Part shown: positions 19,505 to 26,779 of the stretch, one piece after another
Numbering within the stretch: the first letter of the stretch is position 1
Layout of the letters: each line of letters opens with the position of its first letter
DNA from: an uncultured Opitutia bacterium
GTDB lineage: Bacteria > Verrucomicrobiota > Verrucomicrobiia > Opitutales > Opitutaceae
Assembly (NCBI GenBank): GCA_903840415.1
Contig: CAIMFY010000013.1
Span: forward strand, 1 to 59,180
Length of the DNA: 59,180 bases
Direction: 5' to 3'
The notes under the pieces: model-generated
Seen by the model: the letters and a program-made list of their open reading frames with translations, nothing else
Databases searched by the model: none
What the model was told of the DNA's origin: nothing
Position numbers and translations under genes: made by a program

Positions 19505-20497
19505 ATGAACACACGCATTTTCGGGCGCACTGGTCGGTCGGTCGGCGAGGTGGGGCTCGGCACCTGGCAACTCGGCGCCAACTGGGGCGAGGTGACCGAT
19601 GAAACCGCGTTGGCCACGTTGCGCGCCGCTTGGGCGGCCGGCACCACGTTGTTCGACACCGCGGACGTTTACGGCATGGGTCGCAGTGAGACACTCATCG
19701 GAAAATTTCTAAAAGAAATACCCACGGCGAAAGGTAAAGTTTACGTCGCCACGAAGCTCGGGCGCTTCTCGCCGCCGGGCTGGCCGGAGAATTTTTCGCG
19801 CGCCGGCGTGCGCCAGCACACCGAGGCGTCGCTCCAGCGGCTCGGTGTCGAGGCGCTCGACCTCACGCAGTTTCACTGCATCCCGTTCGACGTGCTGCAA
19901 CGCGGCGAAGTGTTCGAGCATGTGCGCGAACTGAAGCGCGAGGGGAAGATCCGCGACTTCGGCGTGAGCGTGGAGTCGATGGCGGAGGCGGATTTTTGCG
20001 TGCGGCAGGAAGGCGTCGCGGCGCTCCAGATCATTTTCAATATCTTCCGCCAGAAACCGATTCACACACTGTTTGCCGAGGCGAAAAAGCGCCACGTCGC
20101 ACTGCTGATCCGCCTCCCACTCGCGAGCGGGCTGCTCGGTGGCAAGATGACGAAGGCGACGGCGTTTCCGGCGAGCGACCATCGCAACTTCAATCGCGAC
20201 GGCCAGCAGTTCAACGTCGGCGAGACGTTCGCCGGCCTGCCGTTCGAGAAAGGGGTCGCGCTGGCCGATGCGCTCAAGCCGCTCGTGCCCGCCGGCCAGA
20301 CGCTCGGTGATCTGGCGTTGCGGTGGTGCCTCGATTTCGACGCGGTGAGCGCGATCATTCCGGGCGCGAAGAATCCCGAGCAGGCGCGCGCCAACGCCCG
20401 CGCTTCGGCGCTCTCGCCACTCGGCGCGGCGTTGCACGCGCAGCTCGCGGATTTCTACACGCGCGAGGTGGCGGCGCACATCCGCGGAGCGTATTGA
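19505..20497 (+). CDS. Aldo/keto reductase
   Basis: A 330-residue NADPH-dependent (beta/alpha)8 reductase. The catalytic tetrad is visible: D51 and Y56 in LFDTADVYGMGRSE, K84 in VATKLG, H125 in TQFHCIP. The cofactor-binding end contains SAIIPGAKNPEQARANA. The ATG at 19505 gives the family N-terminus NTRIFGRTGRSVGEVGLGTW; the open frame upstream is unrelated. The physiological substrate is unknown. A second, different aldo/keto reductase is encoded at 51562-52554. Confidence 0.88.
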   Translation: MNTRIFGRTGRSVGEVGLGTWQLGANWGEVTDETALATLRAAWAAGTTLFDTADVYGMGRSETLIGKFLKEIPTAKGKVYVATKLGRFSPPGWPENFSRAGVRQHTEASLQRLGVEALDLTQFHCIPFDVLQRGEVFEHVRELKREGKIRDFGVSVESMAEADFCVRQEGVAALQIIFNIFRQKPIHTLFAEAKKRHVALLIRLPLASGLLGGKMTKATAFPASDHRNFNRDGQQFNVGETFAGLPFEKGVALADALKPLVPAGQTLGDLALRWCLDFDAVSAIIPGAKNPEQARANARASALSPLGAALHAQLADFYTREVAAHIRGAY

Positions 20498-20581
20498 AGC
20501 GGTCGGGGCCGATTCGCCTCGGCCATCACAATCGGCTCGCAAGTCCGCCGCCGGCCCGTAGTCAAAAGGTGCGCTCCCACT

Positions 20582-20599
20582 CGGCGGTTCACTCCGCCG
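20582..20599. promoter_or_regulatory. Hairpin ahead of the TIR-domain gene
   Basis: CGGCGG and CCGCCG form perfect 6-base arms around a 6-base loop ending 10 bases before the ATG at 20610. It may affect translation initiation. The signal is weak given the high GC content. Confidence 0.3.
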
Positions 20600-20609
20600 G
20601 GATTCTTCC

Positions 20610-22946
20610 ATGCCCGAACCCGCGAACCACGCGATCTTCCTCAGCTACGCCCGCGAAGACACCGACGCGGCCCGCCGCATCGCCGATGCGTTGCGCAGCC
20701 ACGGCCTCGAAGTGTGGTTCGATCAAAACGAACTGCGCGGCGGCGACACGTGGGATCAAAAAATCCGCCGCCAGATCAAGGACTGCACGCTGTTCATCCC
20801 GCTCATTTCCGCCAACACCCAGGGCCGCAAGGAAGGCTATTTTCGCCTGGAGTGGAAACTCGCCGTCGAGCGCACGCACCTGATGGCCGAGGGTGTGCCG
20901 TTTCTCACGCCCGTCGTCGCCGACGGCACCACCGAGTCTTCCGCCGTCGTGCCCGCGGAATTCATGCGCGTGCAGTGGACGCGCCTGCCGGGCGCCCTTG
21001 TGACGCCCCAATTCATTGAGCAGATCAAACGGTTGCTCAGCTCGGCGGCGGCGCCCGCAATAGCCGCACACTCCGAATCGACTACACCCCGGCCCGCGCA
21101 CTCACCTGCTCCGGCCCCCACACCAAAATCCAATTTCCCCATCGCGCTCGTCGGGGCCCTCGGCATCGCCGTGCTCGCCCTTGTCGGCTACATCGCACTG
21201 CGCCCCGGCGGAAAAAATTCTCCGCCGCCCGCGGCGATCGCGCCGGCGCCAGCCAATGCCGAATCGAAACTCGCGCCCACCGCCAACGTCCTGAACAAAT
21301 CGATCGCGATTCTCCCGCTCGCCAACATGAGCGACGACAAGGACACCGGCTTCTTCGCCGACGGCGTCCACGAGGATTTGCTCACCAATCTCGCGCTCGT
21401 GCCCGATCTGAAAGTCGTCTCACGCACCTCCGTCATGCAGTATCGCGGCACGACGAAAACGATGAAACAAATCGGCGAGGAGCTCGGCGTTGCCTACGTG
21501 CTTGAGGGCAGCGTGCGTCGTTCCGGCAACAAGGTGCGTGTCACCGGCCAACTCATCAACACGCGCACCGACGAGCACGTCTGGGCCAAGAGCTACGACC
21601 GCGATCTCACGGACATTTTTTCCATCCAAGCCGAACTCTCGCAGGAAATCGCCGGCGCGCTTTCCGCCGCGATTTCGCCGCAGACGCAGAAATTCCTCGA
21701 ACGGAAGCCCACCGAAAATCCCGTTGCCTACGACGACTTCCTTAAAGGCCGTGCCGCGCGGAACAACGCCCGCATTGGCACTCGCCCGGCGCTCGGCGAA
21801 GCCGAAGGTTTTTTCAAAAGCGCAGTCAGTCAGGACGCTCATTTCGCCGCCGCGTGGGGCGAACTCGCCGTCGTCCATGCGCTTTATAATTTCTGGGGTT
21901 ACGACGGCTCAGCCACCCGGCTCGCCGAGGCCGACGCCGCGATCGCTCAAGCCGTCCGGCTCGCGCCCGATGCGCCTGATGTCATCCGCTCGCTCGGCAC
22001 CTACGCTTACTACGCCTACCGCGATTACAGCCGAGCCAACGAACAATACGAAAAGCTCGCCCGCCTTCAGCCCAACGACGCCACGGTGTTTTCCTCGCTT
22101 GGTCTCATTCAACGCCGCCAGGGCCGCTGGGCCGAATCACTGATCAATCTTCGCCGCGCCGCCGAACTCGACCCCCGCAATTTGAGCTATCTGCGCAACC
22201 TGCTCGTGTCGCTCACCTCTGGCCAACGCTGGTCCGAGGCGCGCGCCGTGCGCCAGCAACTCGTCACGTTGTTACCCAACCAACTGCATGAGAAATTCGA
22301 TCTCGCGGGGATCGAGTTTGATGCCACCGGTTCGCTGGCAGCGAGCGAGGATCTGCTCTCCCGGCTCACGCCCGCCGAACGCGATTCACCACCGGCGATC
22401 TATTTCCGCAAAGGTCTGGCCTATTGCCGCGGCGACTACGCCGAGTTCAAGCGCCTCGATCAACTTCAGCCTTCCTTCGAAGAAGAAGAGGAGCCCTCAC
22501 TCTCGGCGCTCATCGCCGGAGGCGTTTATCTTGCCAGTGGTGACAGCGCAGCCCTCCGCGCCCGCATCGCGGGCCCACTGGAGGAATGGCGGGCGCAGGC
22601 GCAACGGGAGCCGACCAACGTCAAAGCCTGGTCGTTCCTGGCCTCGTTCGAGGCGCTCGCCGGCAACAAGGAAGAGGCCCTCCGACTGGCTCGCAAAACC
22701 GTCGAGATGCTTCCGCTTTCGCGAGACGCCGTCGATGGCCCCACCTACCAGTTTGTTCTCGCTTGGGTCTGCGGTGTGACAGGAGACAAAGATCAGGCCG
22801 TCGCAGTGCTTAGCGAGATGCTAAAAGTCCCGTCGAGTTTTTCGGTCGCCAATCTCCGCGTCATCCCCGCTTTCAAATCGCTCCATGGCGATCCGCGGTT
22901 CGAGGCGCTGCTCAACGACCCGAAGAACAACGCTCCGCTGTTCTGA
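20610..22946 (+). CDS. TIR domain / membrane helix / TolB-like (FlgO) / TPR protein
   Basis: A 778-residue protein in four parts. Residues 1-150 are a TIR domain (AIFLSYAREDTDAARRIADAL, GLEVWFDQNELRGGDTW, RLEWKLAVE; the glutamate in RLEW lies where NADase TIRs have their catalytic acid). A membrane helix follows at about 170-195 (FPIALVGALGIAVLALVGYI). Residues of about 230-345 are a TolB-like/FlgO domain (SIAILPLANMSDDKDTGFFADG, AYVLEGSVRRSGNKVRVTGQL). The rest is TPR repeats. This resembles membrane sensor proteins with TIR or cyclase output. Whether it signals, degrades NAD+ or serves in defence cannot be decided here. It stands alone between an aldo/keto reductase and a hydrolase. Confidence 0.85.
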   Translation: MPEPANHAIFLSYAREDTDAARRIADALRSHGLEVWFDQNELRGGDTWDQKIRRQIKDCTLFIPLISANTQGRKEGYFRLEWKLAVERTHLMAEGVPFLTPVVADGTTESSAVVPAEFMRVQWTRLPGALVTPQFIEQIKRLLSSAAAPAIAAHSESTTPRPAHSPAPAPTPKSNFPIALVGALGIAVLALVGYIALRPGGKNSPPPAAIAPAPANAESKLAPTANVLNKSIAILPLANMSDDKDTGFFADGVHEDLLTNLALVPDLKVVSRTSVMQYRGTTKTMKQIGEELGVAYVLEGSVRRSGNKVRVTGQLINTRTDEHVWAKSYDRDLTDIFSIQAELSQEIAGALSAAISPQTQKFLERKPTENPVAYDDFLKGRAARNNARIGTRPALGEAEGFFKSAVSQDAHFAAAWGELAVVHALYNFWGYDGSATRLAEADAAIAQAVRLAPDAPDVIRSLGTYAYYAYRDYSRANEQYEKLARLQPNDATVFSSLGLIQRRQGRWAESLINLRRAAELDPRNLSYLRNLLVSLTSGQRWSEARAVRQQLVTLLPNQLHEKFDLAGIEFDATGSLAASEDLLSRLTPAERDSPPAIYFRKGLAYCRGDYAEFKRLDQLQPSFEEEEEPSLSALIAGGVYLASGDSAALRARIAGPLEEWRAQAQREPTNVKAWSFLASFEALAGNKEEALRLARKTVEMLPLSRDAVDGPTYQFVLAWVCGVTGDKDQAVAVLSEMLKVPSSFSVANLRVIPAFKSLHGDPRFEALLNDPKNNAPLF

Positions 22947-23070
22947 GCGACGTCTGCCAGCGGCCCGCGCCCGAGCGAGCGATGACGCTTTGAACGGAGT
23001 GATTTCCGGCTCGTTATTGCGTCTGAAAATCGTTCGATTCCACCTTCGTTTGCCGCCCCAACCGCTTCCG

Positions 23071-24276
23071 ATGACTGCCTATCTTGTCCGCTTCCTTGTC
23101 GCCACTTTCGCCATGCCGACACTCCTATTTTCCCAGTCGCAACTCGATCAGCGGTTGCGCGCCGCCGTCGATCGCAAAGATGTGCCCGGCGTCGTCGTGA
23201 TCGCGGGTGATCGTTCGGGCACGATTTATCAGGGCGCTTTCGGCCTTGCGGAAGCCGGCGCGGGTCGCGCAATGACGGCCGACGCAATTTTCCGCATCGC
23301 CTCGATGACGAAGGCGATCACGGCCACGGCCGCGATGCAGCTCATCGAAGCGCGCAAGCTCTCGCTCGACGATCCCGCGGCGAAATATCTGCCCGAGCTC
23401 GCCCACCCACTGGTGTTCGAATCGTTCGATGCCGCCACCGGCGATTACAAGCTGCGGCCCGCCGCCACGGCGATCACGGTGCGGCAGCTCTTCACGCACA
23501 CGTCGGGGCTGGGCTACACGAACTGGAGTGCCATCCTGAACAAATTCAAACCGCGCGCCGGCGAAACTTACGCCGCCGGGCCGTTGCTCTTCGATCCGGG
23601 CACGCAGTGGACTTATGGCACGGGCACGGACATGCTCGGCAAAATCGTTGAGTCGATTTCTGGCCAGTCGCTCGAAGCCTATTTCCGTGAGCACATCTTC
23701 GCACCACTCGGCATGAACGACACCGCGTTCAACGTCCCCGCCGAAAAACAGGCCCGCATCGTCAACCTCCACCAGCGCACCGCCGACGGCACGCTCGTCG
23801 AACAGCCGCGCAAGCCGCCAACCGTCGCCACGCATTTCAACGGCGGCGGCGGGCTCTACTCGACGGTGGGCGACTATCTGCGCTTCCTTCAGATGATTCT
23901 CAACCAAGGCGAACTTCACGGCGCGCGCATCCTGTCCCGCGAGTCAGTCGCGTTGATGAGTCAGAATCAGATTAGCGCCGTCAGTGTGCGCGCATTGAAA
24001 ACCGCGCAACCCGAACGCAGCAGCGACTTCGCCTTTGTCGATGATGGCCAAGACAAGTGGGGCCTTGGCTTCATGATCACCGCGCGCCACGTCGCCGGCA
24101 AACGCGCCGCGGGCAGCCTTAGCTGGGGCGGCATCGACAACACCTACTACTGGTGCGATCCGACGACCGGTGTGGCGGGCGTGATCATGATGCAGCTGCT
24201 GCCGTTTGCCGACACGAAGGCACTCGGCGTTTACGACACCTTCGAGCGCGGCGTCTACCAGCTGATCGAAAAATAG
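23071..24276 (+). CDS. Serine beta-lactamase-fold hydrolase
   Basis: A 401-residue secreted protein (N-terminal hydrophobic segment MTAYLVRFLVATFAMPTLLF) of the class C beta-lactamase/esterase/DD-peptidase family. The nucleophile motif S78-M-T-K81 lies in FRIASMTKAITATAAM; WTYGTGTDMLG holds the Tyr motif and SWGG the position of KTG. Family members act as esterases, D-aminopeptidases or penicillin-binding-like hydrolases, so antibiotic resistance should not be assumed. The ATG at 23071 starts the signal segment. The TAG stop at 24274-24276 overlaps the target duplication of the mobile element, which leaves the gene intact. Confidence 0.85.
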   Translation: MTAYLVRFLVATFAMPTLLFSQSQLDQRLRAAVDRKDVPGVVVIAGDRSGTIYQGAFGLAEAGAGRAMTADAIFRIASMTKAITATAAMQLIEARKLSLDDPAAKYLPELAHPLVFESFDAATGDYKLRPAATAITVRQLFTHTSGLGYTNWSAILNKFKPRAGETYAAGPLLFDPGTQWTYGTGTDMLGKIVESISGQSLEAYFREHIFAPLGMNDTAFNVPAEKQARIVNLHQRTADGTLVEQPRKPPTVATHFNGGGGLYSTVGDYLRFLQMILNQGELHGARILSRESVALMSQNQISAVSVRALKTAQPERSSDFAFVDDGQDKWGLGFMITARHVAGKRAAGSLSWGGIDNTYYWCDPTTGVAGVIMMQLLPFADTKALGVYDTFERGVYQLIEK

Positions 24277-24283
24277 TCGCCGC
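24276..24283. repeat. Left target-site duplication of the mobile element
   Basis: GTCGCCGC directly abuts the left inverted repeat and matches seven of eight bases of GTCGCCGT at 26772-26779. Its first base is the last base of the hydrolase stop codon. Confidence 0.75.
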
Positions 24284-24298
24284 GGCCCTGTTGCATAA
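24284..24298 (+). repeat. Left terminal inverted repeat
   Basis: GGCCCTGTTGCATAA reads inward and pairs with GGCTTTGTTGCATAA read inward from the other end. It resembles IS903-group termini, which begin GGCTTTGTTG. A small hairpin (GTTCC 24304-24308, GGAAC 24315-24319) lies just inside. Confidence 0.85.
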
Positions 24299-24326
24299 AT
24301 GGTGTTCCGTCCTGGGAACCGACGGG

Positions 24327-25241
24327 TCAAGCAACAGCAGCCGTGGTCGGCGTCACCCAGCGGTTGAGGAGGTGAGCACGAAGCAGCGCCTCGTGCTCCT
24401 GATTACGCTCCAAGCGAGAGCGTAACCGCTGGCCGAAAGCGGATTTAAGGCGGTGCATGGCGGACTCCGCGAGAGATCGTCGGTGGTAACCGACGGCGAC
24501 TTTCCAATCCGGACGCCCGAGGAAGCGAGCCTCCTCAATCGCCCGATTGCGCGCTCGCCATGCCGCGCCTGGATGCAGCACAGCGCGCTTGCCGGGCGGC
24601 GAGATTAAATGTGCTCGGTGTCGCTTGGCGGCGGCGTAGCACCTCCGCCGGTCGTAGGCACCGTCGCCGATGACGACCGCGCCGGGTCGCGGTTGCGCGA
24701 CTGCCAGCACGTCGCCGAGCACTTGACCGTCGTGTTTCTGGCAGGAGGTGACCACGCCGGCGACCACGAGCGAAGTCGTTGGATCAACCCCGAGATGGAT
24801 TTTGCGATACGTGCGTCGCTGCAAGCCATGGACGGTGGTCAGCCAAGTGCCTGGACCGCGGATTTGGAGCCCGGTGGAATCGACCACGACACACCCGCCG
24901 GCCTTCGGCCACGTAGGCAACGCGACGCCCGACCGCCGGCGGCAGAGCGTGGACGGGTCCGGCACGGGCAGCGCCCGAAACCCGGCGAGATCGAGCACCG
25001 AGTGCAGCAAGCCGACGGTCTGACGCAACGGCAACCGATACACCTGCTGCAAGACCAGCCCGAGCGCGATCACCGCCTCCAGATCCACGAGTGGGCGTCC
25101 TTGCTCGCCGGAGGCGAGCGGCTGGTCCCACTTCCTCTCCAGATCGTCGCCGAGGTAAATCGTGAGACTGCCGCGTTGGCGGAGCGCGAGATTATATGCT
25201 TTCCAGTGCGAAACGTGCTTGCCGCAGTGATCTCTTGTCAT
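24327..25241 (-). CDS. IS5-family (IS903-like) DDE transposase
   Basis: A 304-residue transposase that should cut and join the element ends. The N-terminal part has WKAYNLALRQRGSLTIYL, a hallmark of the IS903 group. The DDE triad is complete and falls at D121 (VVVDSTG), D193 (VIGDGAYD) and E259, the positions known for IS903. The E lies in the Y-x2-R-x3-E-x6-K signature (YHRRSLAESAMHRLK). I use the ATG at 25241; a TTG at 25250 would add three residues and run into the intergenic palindrome. The length is normal and no frameshift is seen, so it looks functional. It is divergent from tnpB, 17 bases between start codons. Confidence 0.92.
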   Translation of the reverse strand: MTRDHCGKHVSHWKAYNLALRQRGSLTIYLGDDLERKWDQPLASGEQGRPLVDLEAVIALGLVLQQVYRLPLRQTVGLLHSVLDLAGFRALPVPDPSTLCRRRSGVALPTWPKAGGCVVVDSTGLQIRGPGTWLTTVHGLQRRTYRKIHLGVDPTTSLVVAGVVTSCQKHDGQVLGDVLAVAQPRPGAVVIGDGAYDRRRCYAAAKRHRAHLISPPGKRAVLHPGAAWRARNRAIEEARFLGRPDWKVAVGYHRRSLAESAMHRLKSAFGQRLRSRLERNQEHEALLRAHLLNRWVTPTTAAVA

Positions 25242-25242
25242 A

Positions 25243-25258
25243 GTGTTCAAACGAACAC
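25243..25258. promoter_or_regulatory. Palindrome between divergent transposase and tnpB starts
   Basis: GTGTTC-AAAC-GAACAC, a perfect inverted repeat, fills 16 of the 17 bases between the two ATG codons. Neither gene has room for a normal ribosome-binding site here. It could be a shared operator, part of overlapping promoters for leaderless mRNAs, or a hairpin limiting translation of both genes. Confidence 0.55.
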
Positions 25259-26734
25259 ATGCGGCGCGCTGAACTAAAAGTTGAGGACGAAGCCAAAGCG
25301 GCGGCGCTGCCGCCGCAGACCCTTCGTCGCCGGGTGCGGGCGTCTGGCTGCATGCTGGTGATGCAGGAAGCCGCGGCGCAGGTGCGCAACGACGCGAACG
25401 CCCCGCTGCTGTCGGCGCACCACGCCCGAACGAAGCTGCCGTCGAAGATCGATCTCAAGAAGGAATTGAAGCACGCCCCGACCGCGATCGCCCTCGGGCG
25501 GGCGAAGCAGGTGCAGTATGCCGTGGACGATGCCTACGCGATGGTCGCGTCCTTCCGGAGCAACTTATTTGACTGGATCAAGGACCATTCCTCGCGTTGC
25601 GGTAAACCGAAGCCACCGCAGTTTTATCGGCGCGGCCAACGGGCGCGGCTCCGCTTCGACTACCAGGATTTTACGGTTCTCCACGATCGCCTTTATCTCC
25701 CGGAGTCGCTCGGGCTGGGCGTGATTGCGCTCGTAGATCGCCAAGGCGAACCGCTACTCCAGCCCGGCGACCGGTTGGTCGAGGTGCGAATCGAGCCGTG
25801 CCGCTCCCGGCAGTGGGTCCACGTTGACCTTGTGATCCGGCGCAAGCCCGCGCGGCTGATGCCGCGCCTGCTGCTGCGTGGCAACCTCTTCATCGACCTC
25901 GGCGTGGCTCGCCTCGTCACCTGTCTCGACGACGAAAACCTCCTCGCGTTCTTTGTTAGCGGCGGGGCGGCGAAAGCGATCCTGCAGCGCGGCGCCAAGT
26001 GGCACGCGCAGTTCCGCATCGAATCCAAACTCTGGATTCGGCACGGCAAACGCCGGGCTGGGCAACTGGCGGCGCGAAGTGCCCGCCAAATGGACGACTT
26101 GATGAAGAAAGTGGCGCTGCTGGTCGTGACCTACGCGCAGGTGCATCACCTCGCCCGGGTGGTCGTCGGCCGCAACGTGGACTGGAAGCAAGGTGTGAAC
26201 ATGGGGAAACGCCAGAACCAGACGTTCGCGTTCATCCCGCAGGCGAAGTTAATCGCCGCGCTGCGCACGAAGTGCGCCCGCGCCGGTCTGGAATTTATCG
26301 AGACGGAGGAATCGTACACGTCCAAGACGGACCACCTCGCCGGCGAGGCGATGGGTCCGAAACCGAAGGGGTACCGCTGGCTGGGATCACGTCGCTCGCG
26401 AGGCGACTTTCATTCCAGTGTGGGGTTGCGCCTGCAGGCGGACGTGAACGGTTGCATCGGCCTCGGACGAAAAGTAGGAGGCGAGGAGTGGCTGGCGGAG
26501 TTCCGCCAGAAACTCGGAGCTTCTCCAGGAACTAGGCTAGTTCCTCGGAAAGTTCAGGTGAATGGAGTCGGTCCGGAATCTAAACCGACCGCCGGGACCT
26601 GGCATCACCGCCTGCTGTCCCCCAGAACCTGGATGAGTACGCAAGTTGCACTGGTCAAGGCCCGGCTCATCCCCGACCTCCAGTGTGTTACACCCGTAAC
26701 CCGTAACCCACGGGCGTTCCCCATTGCGGCCTAA
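25259..26734 (+). CDS. tnpB: TnpB-type RNA-guided nuclease without zinc ribbon
   Basis: A 491-residue TnpB/IS605-OrfB family protein. TnpB proteins are Cas12-related nucleases guided by an RNA from the transposon end. The RuvC triad is complete: D213 in LFIDLGVARL, E351 in ETEESYTSKTD, D395 in LQADVNGCIG. VVVGRNVDWKQGVNMGKRQN and FAFIPQAKLIAAL are also family landmarks. No cysteines lie between E351 and D395, so the usual zinc ribbon is absent, as in some Cas12f-like members. The first 60 residues lack the normal N-terminal beta-strand (WED) pattern, so the start may be elsewhere or the domain altered. The last 95 residues after DVNG look unlike protein domains and overlap predicted RNA hairpins. 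It is carried in an IS5-type element, not its usual IS200/IS605 or IS607 setting. Confidence 0.85.
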   Translation: MRRAELKVEDEAKAAALPPQTLRRRVRASGCMLVMQEAAAQVRNDANAPLLSAHHARTKLPSKIDLKKELKHAPTAIALGRAKQVQYAVDDAYAMVASFRSNLFDWIKDHSSRCGKPKPPQFYRRGQRARLRFDYQDFTVLHDRLYLPESLGLGVIALVDRQGEPLLQPGDRLVEVRIEPCRSRQWVHVDLVIRRKPARLMPRLLLRGNLFIDLGVARLVTCLDDENLLAFFVSGGAAKAILQRGAKWHAQFRIESKLWIRHGKRRAGQLAARSARQMDDLMKKVALLVVTYAQVHHLARVVVGRNVDWKQGVNMGKRQNQTFAFIPQAKLIAALRTKCARAGLEFIETEESYTSKTDHLAGEAMGPKPKGYRWLGSRRSRGDFHSSVGLRLQADVNGCIGLGRKVGGEEWLAEFRQKLGASPGTRLVPRKVQVNGVGPESKPTAGTWHHRLLSPRTWMSTQVALVKARLIPDLQCVTPVTRNPRAFPIAA

Positions 26735-26771
26735 CCGCGGCGGGTATCATCCTGGATTATGCAACAAAGCC
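26528..26771 (+). ncRNA. Candidate TnpB guide-RNA scaffold (omega/reRNA)
   Basis: The 3' part of the tnpB frame and the element end hold five inverted repeats: GGAACTAG/CTAGTTCC (26528-26544), GTCGGT/ACCGAC (26567-26589), GGGAC/GTCCC (26594-26621), CCCGT/ACGGG (26700-26714) and GCGG/CCGC across the stop codon (26726-26738). In known systems the TnpB guide RNA comes from this place, overlapping the gene's 3' end and reading through the right end into flanking DNA, which becomes the guide. Here the guide would begin GTCGCCGTTACACC at 26772. Location and structure fit; transcription is inferred. Confidence 0.45.
26757..26771 (-). repeat. Right terminal inverted repeat
   Basis: TTATGCAACAAAGCC on the plus strand is the inverted partner of the left end, with two mismatches at positions 4 and 5 from the tip. 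It lies 22 bases after the tnpB stop and about 1.5 kb from the transposase start, which shows that tnpB is inside the element. Confidence 0.85.
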
Positions 26772-26779
26772 GTCGCCGT
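26772..26779. repeat. Right target-site duplication of the mobile element
   Basis: GTCGCCGT follows the right inverted repeat and matches the left flank in seven of eight bases. Its last T is the first plus-strand base of the downstream dehydrogenase stop codon (TTA, read TAA on the minus strand). Confidence 0.75.

Larger units (their letters stand above)
24284..26771. mobile_element. IS5-family (IS903-like) element carrying tnpB
   Basis: A 2488-base element bounded by 15-base inverted repeats (13 of 15 identical) and an imperfect 8-bp target duplication. It holds two divergent genes: a DDE transposase with the IS903 catalytic triad and a TnpB-type RuvC nuclease with an intact D-E-D triad. 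No terminal repeat is found between the genes, so both lie within one element and not in two adjacent ones. IS903-like elements are normally about 1.05 kb with a single gene. The 17-base gap between start codons contains a palindrome, and the end of the tnpB frame is rich in hairpins. No other copy lies in this window. Confidence 0.85.

Noticed and set aside
23071-24276. Antibiotic-resistance beta-lactamase
   Set aside because: The SxxK hydrolase family is broad; nothing here points to beta-lactam hydrolysis, so a neutral name was used.
24284-25260. Separate short IS5 element of about 1 kb beside an independent tnpB gene
   Set aside because: No inverted repeat occurs near 25242-25260, while the matching end and the target duplication lie after tnpB at 26757-26779.
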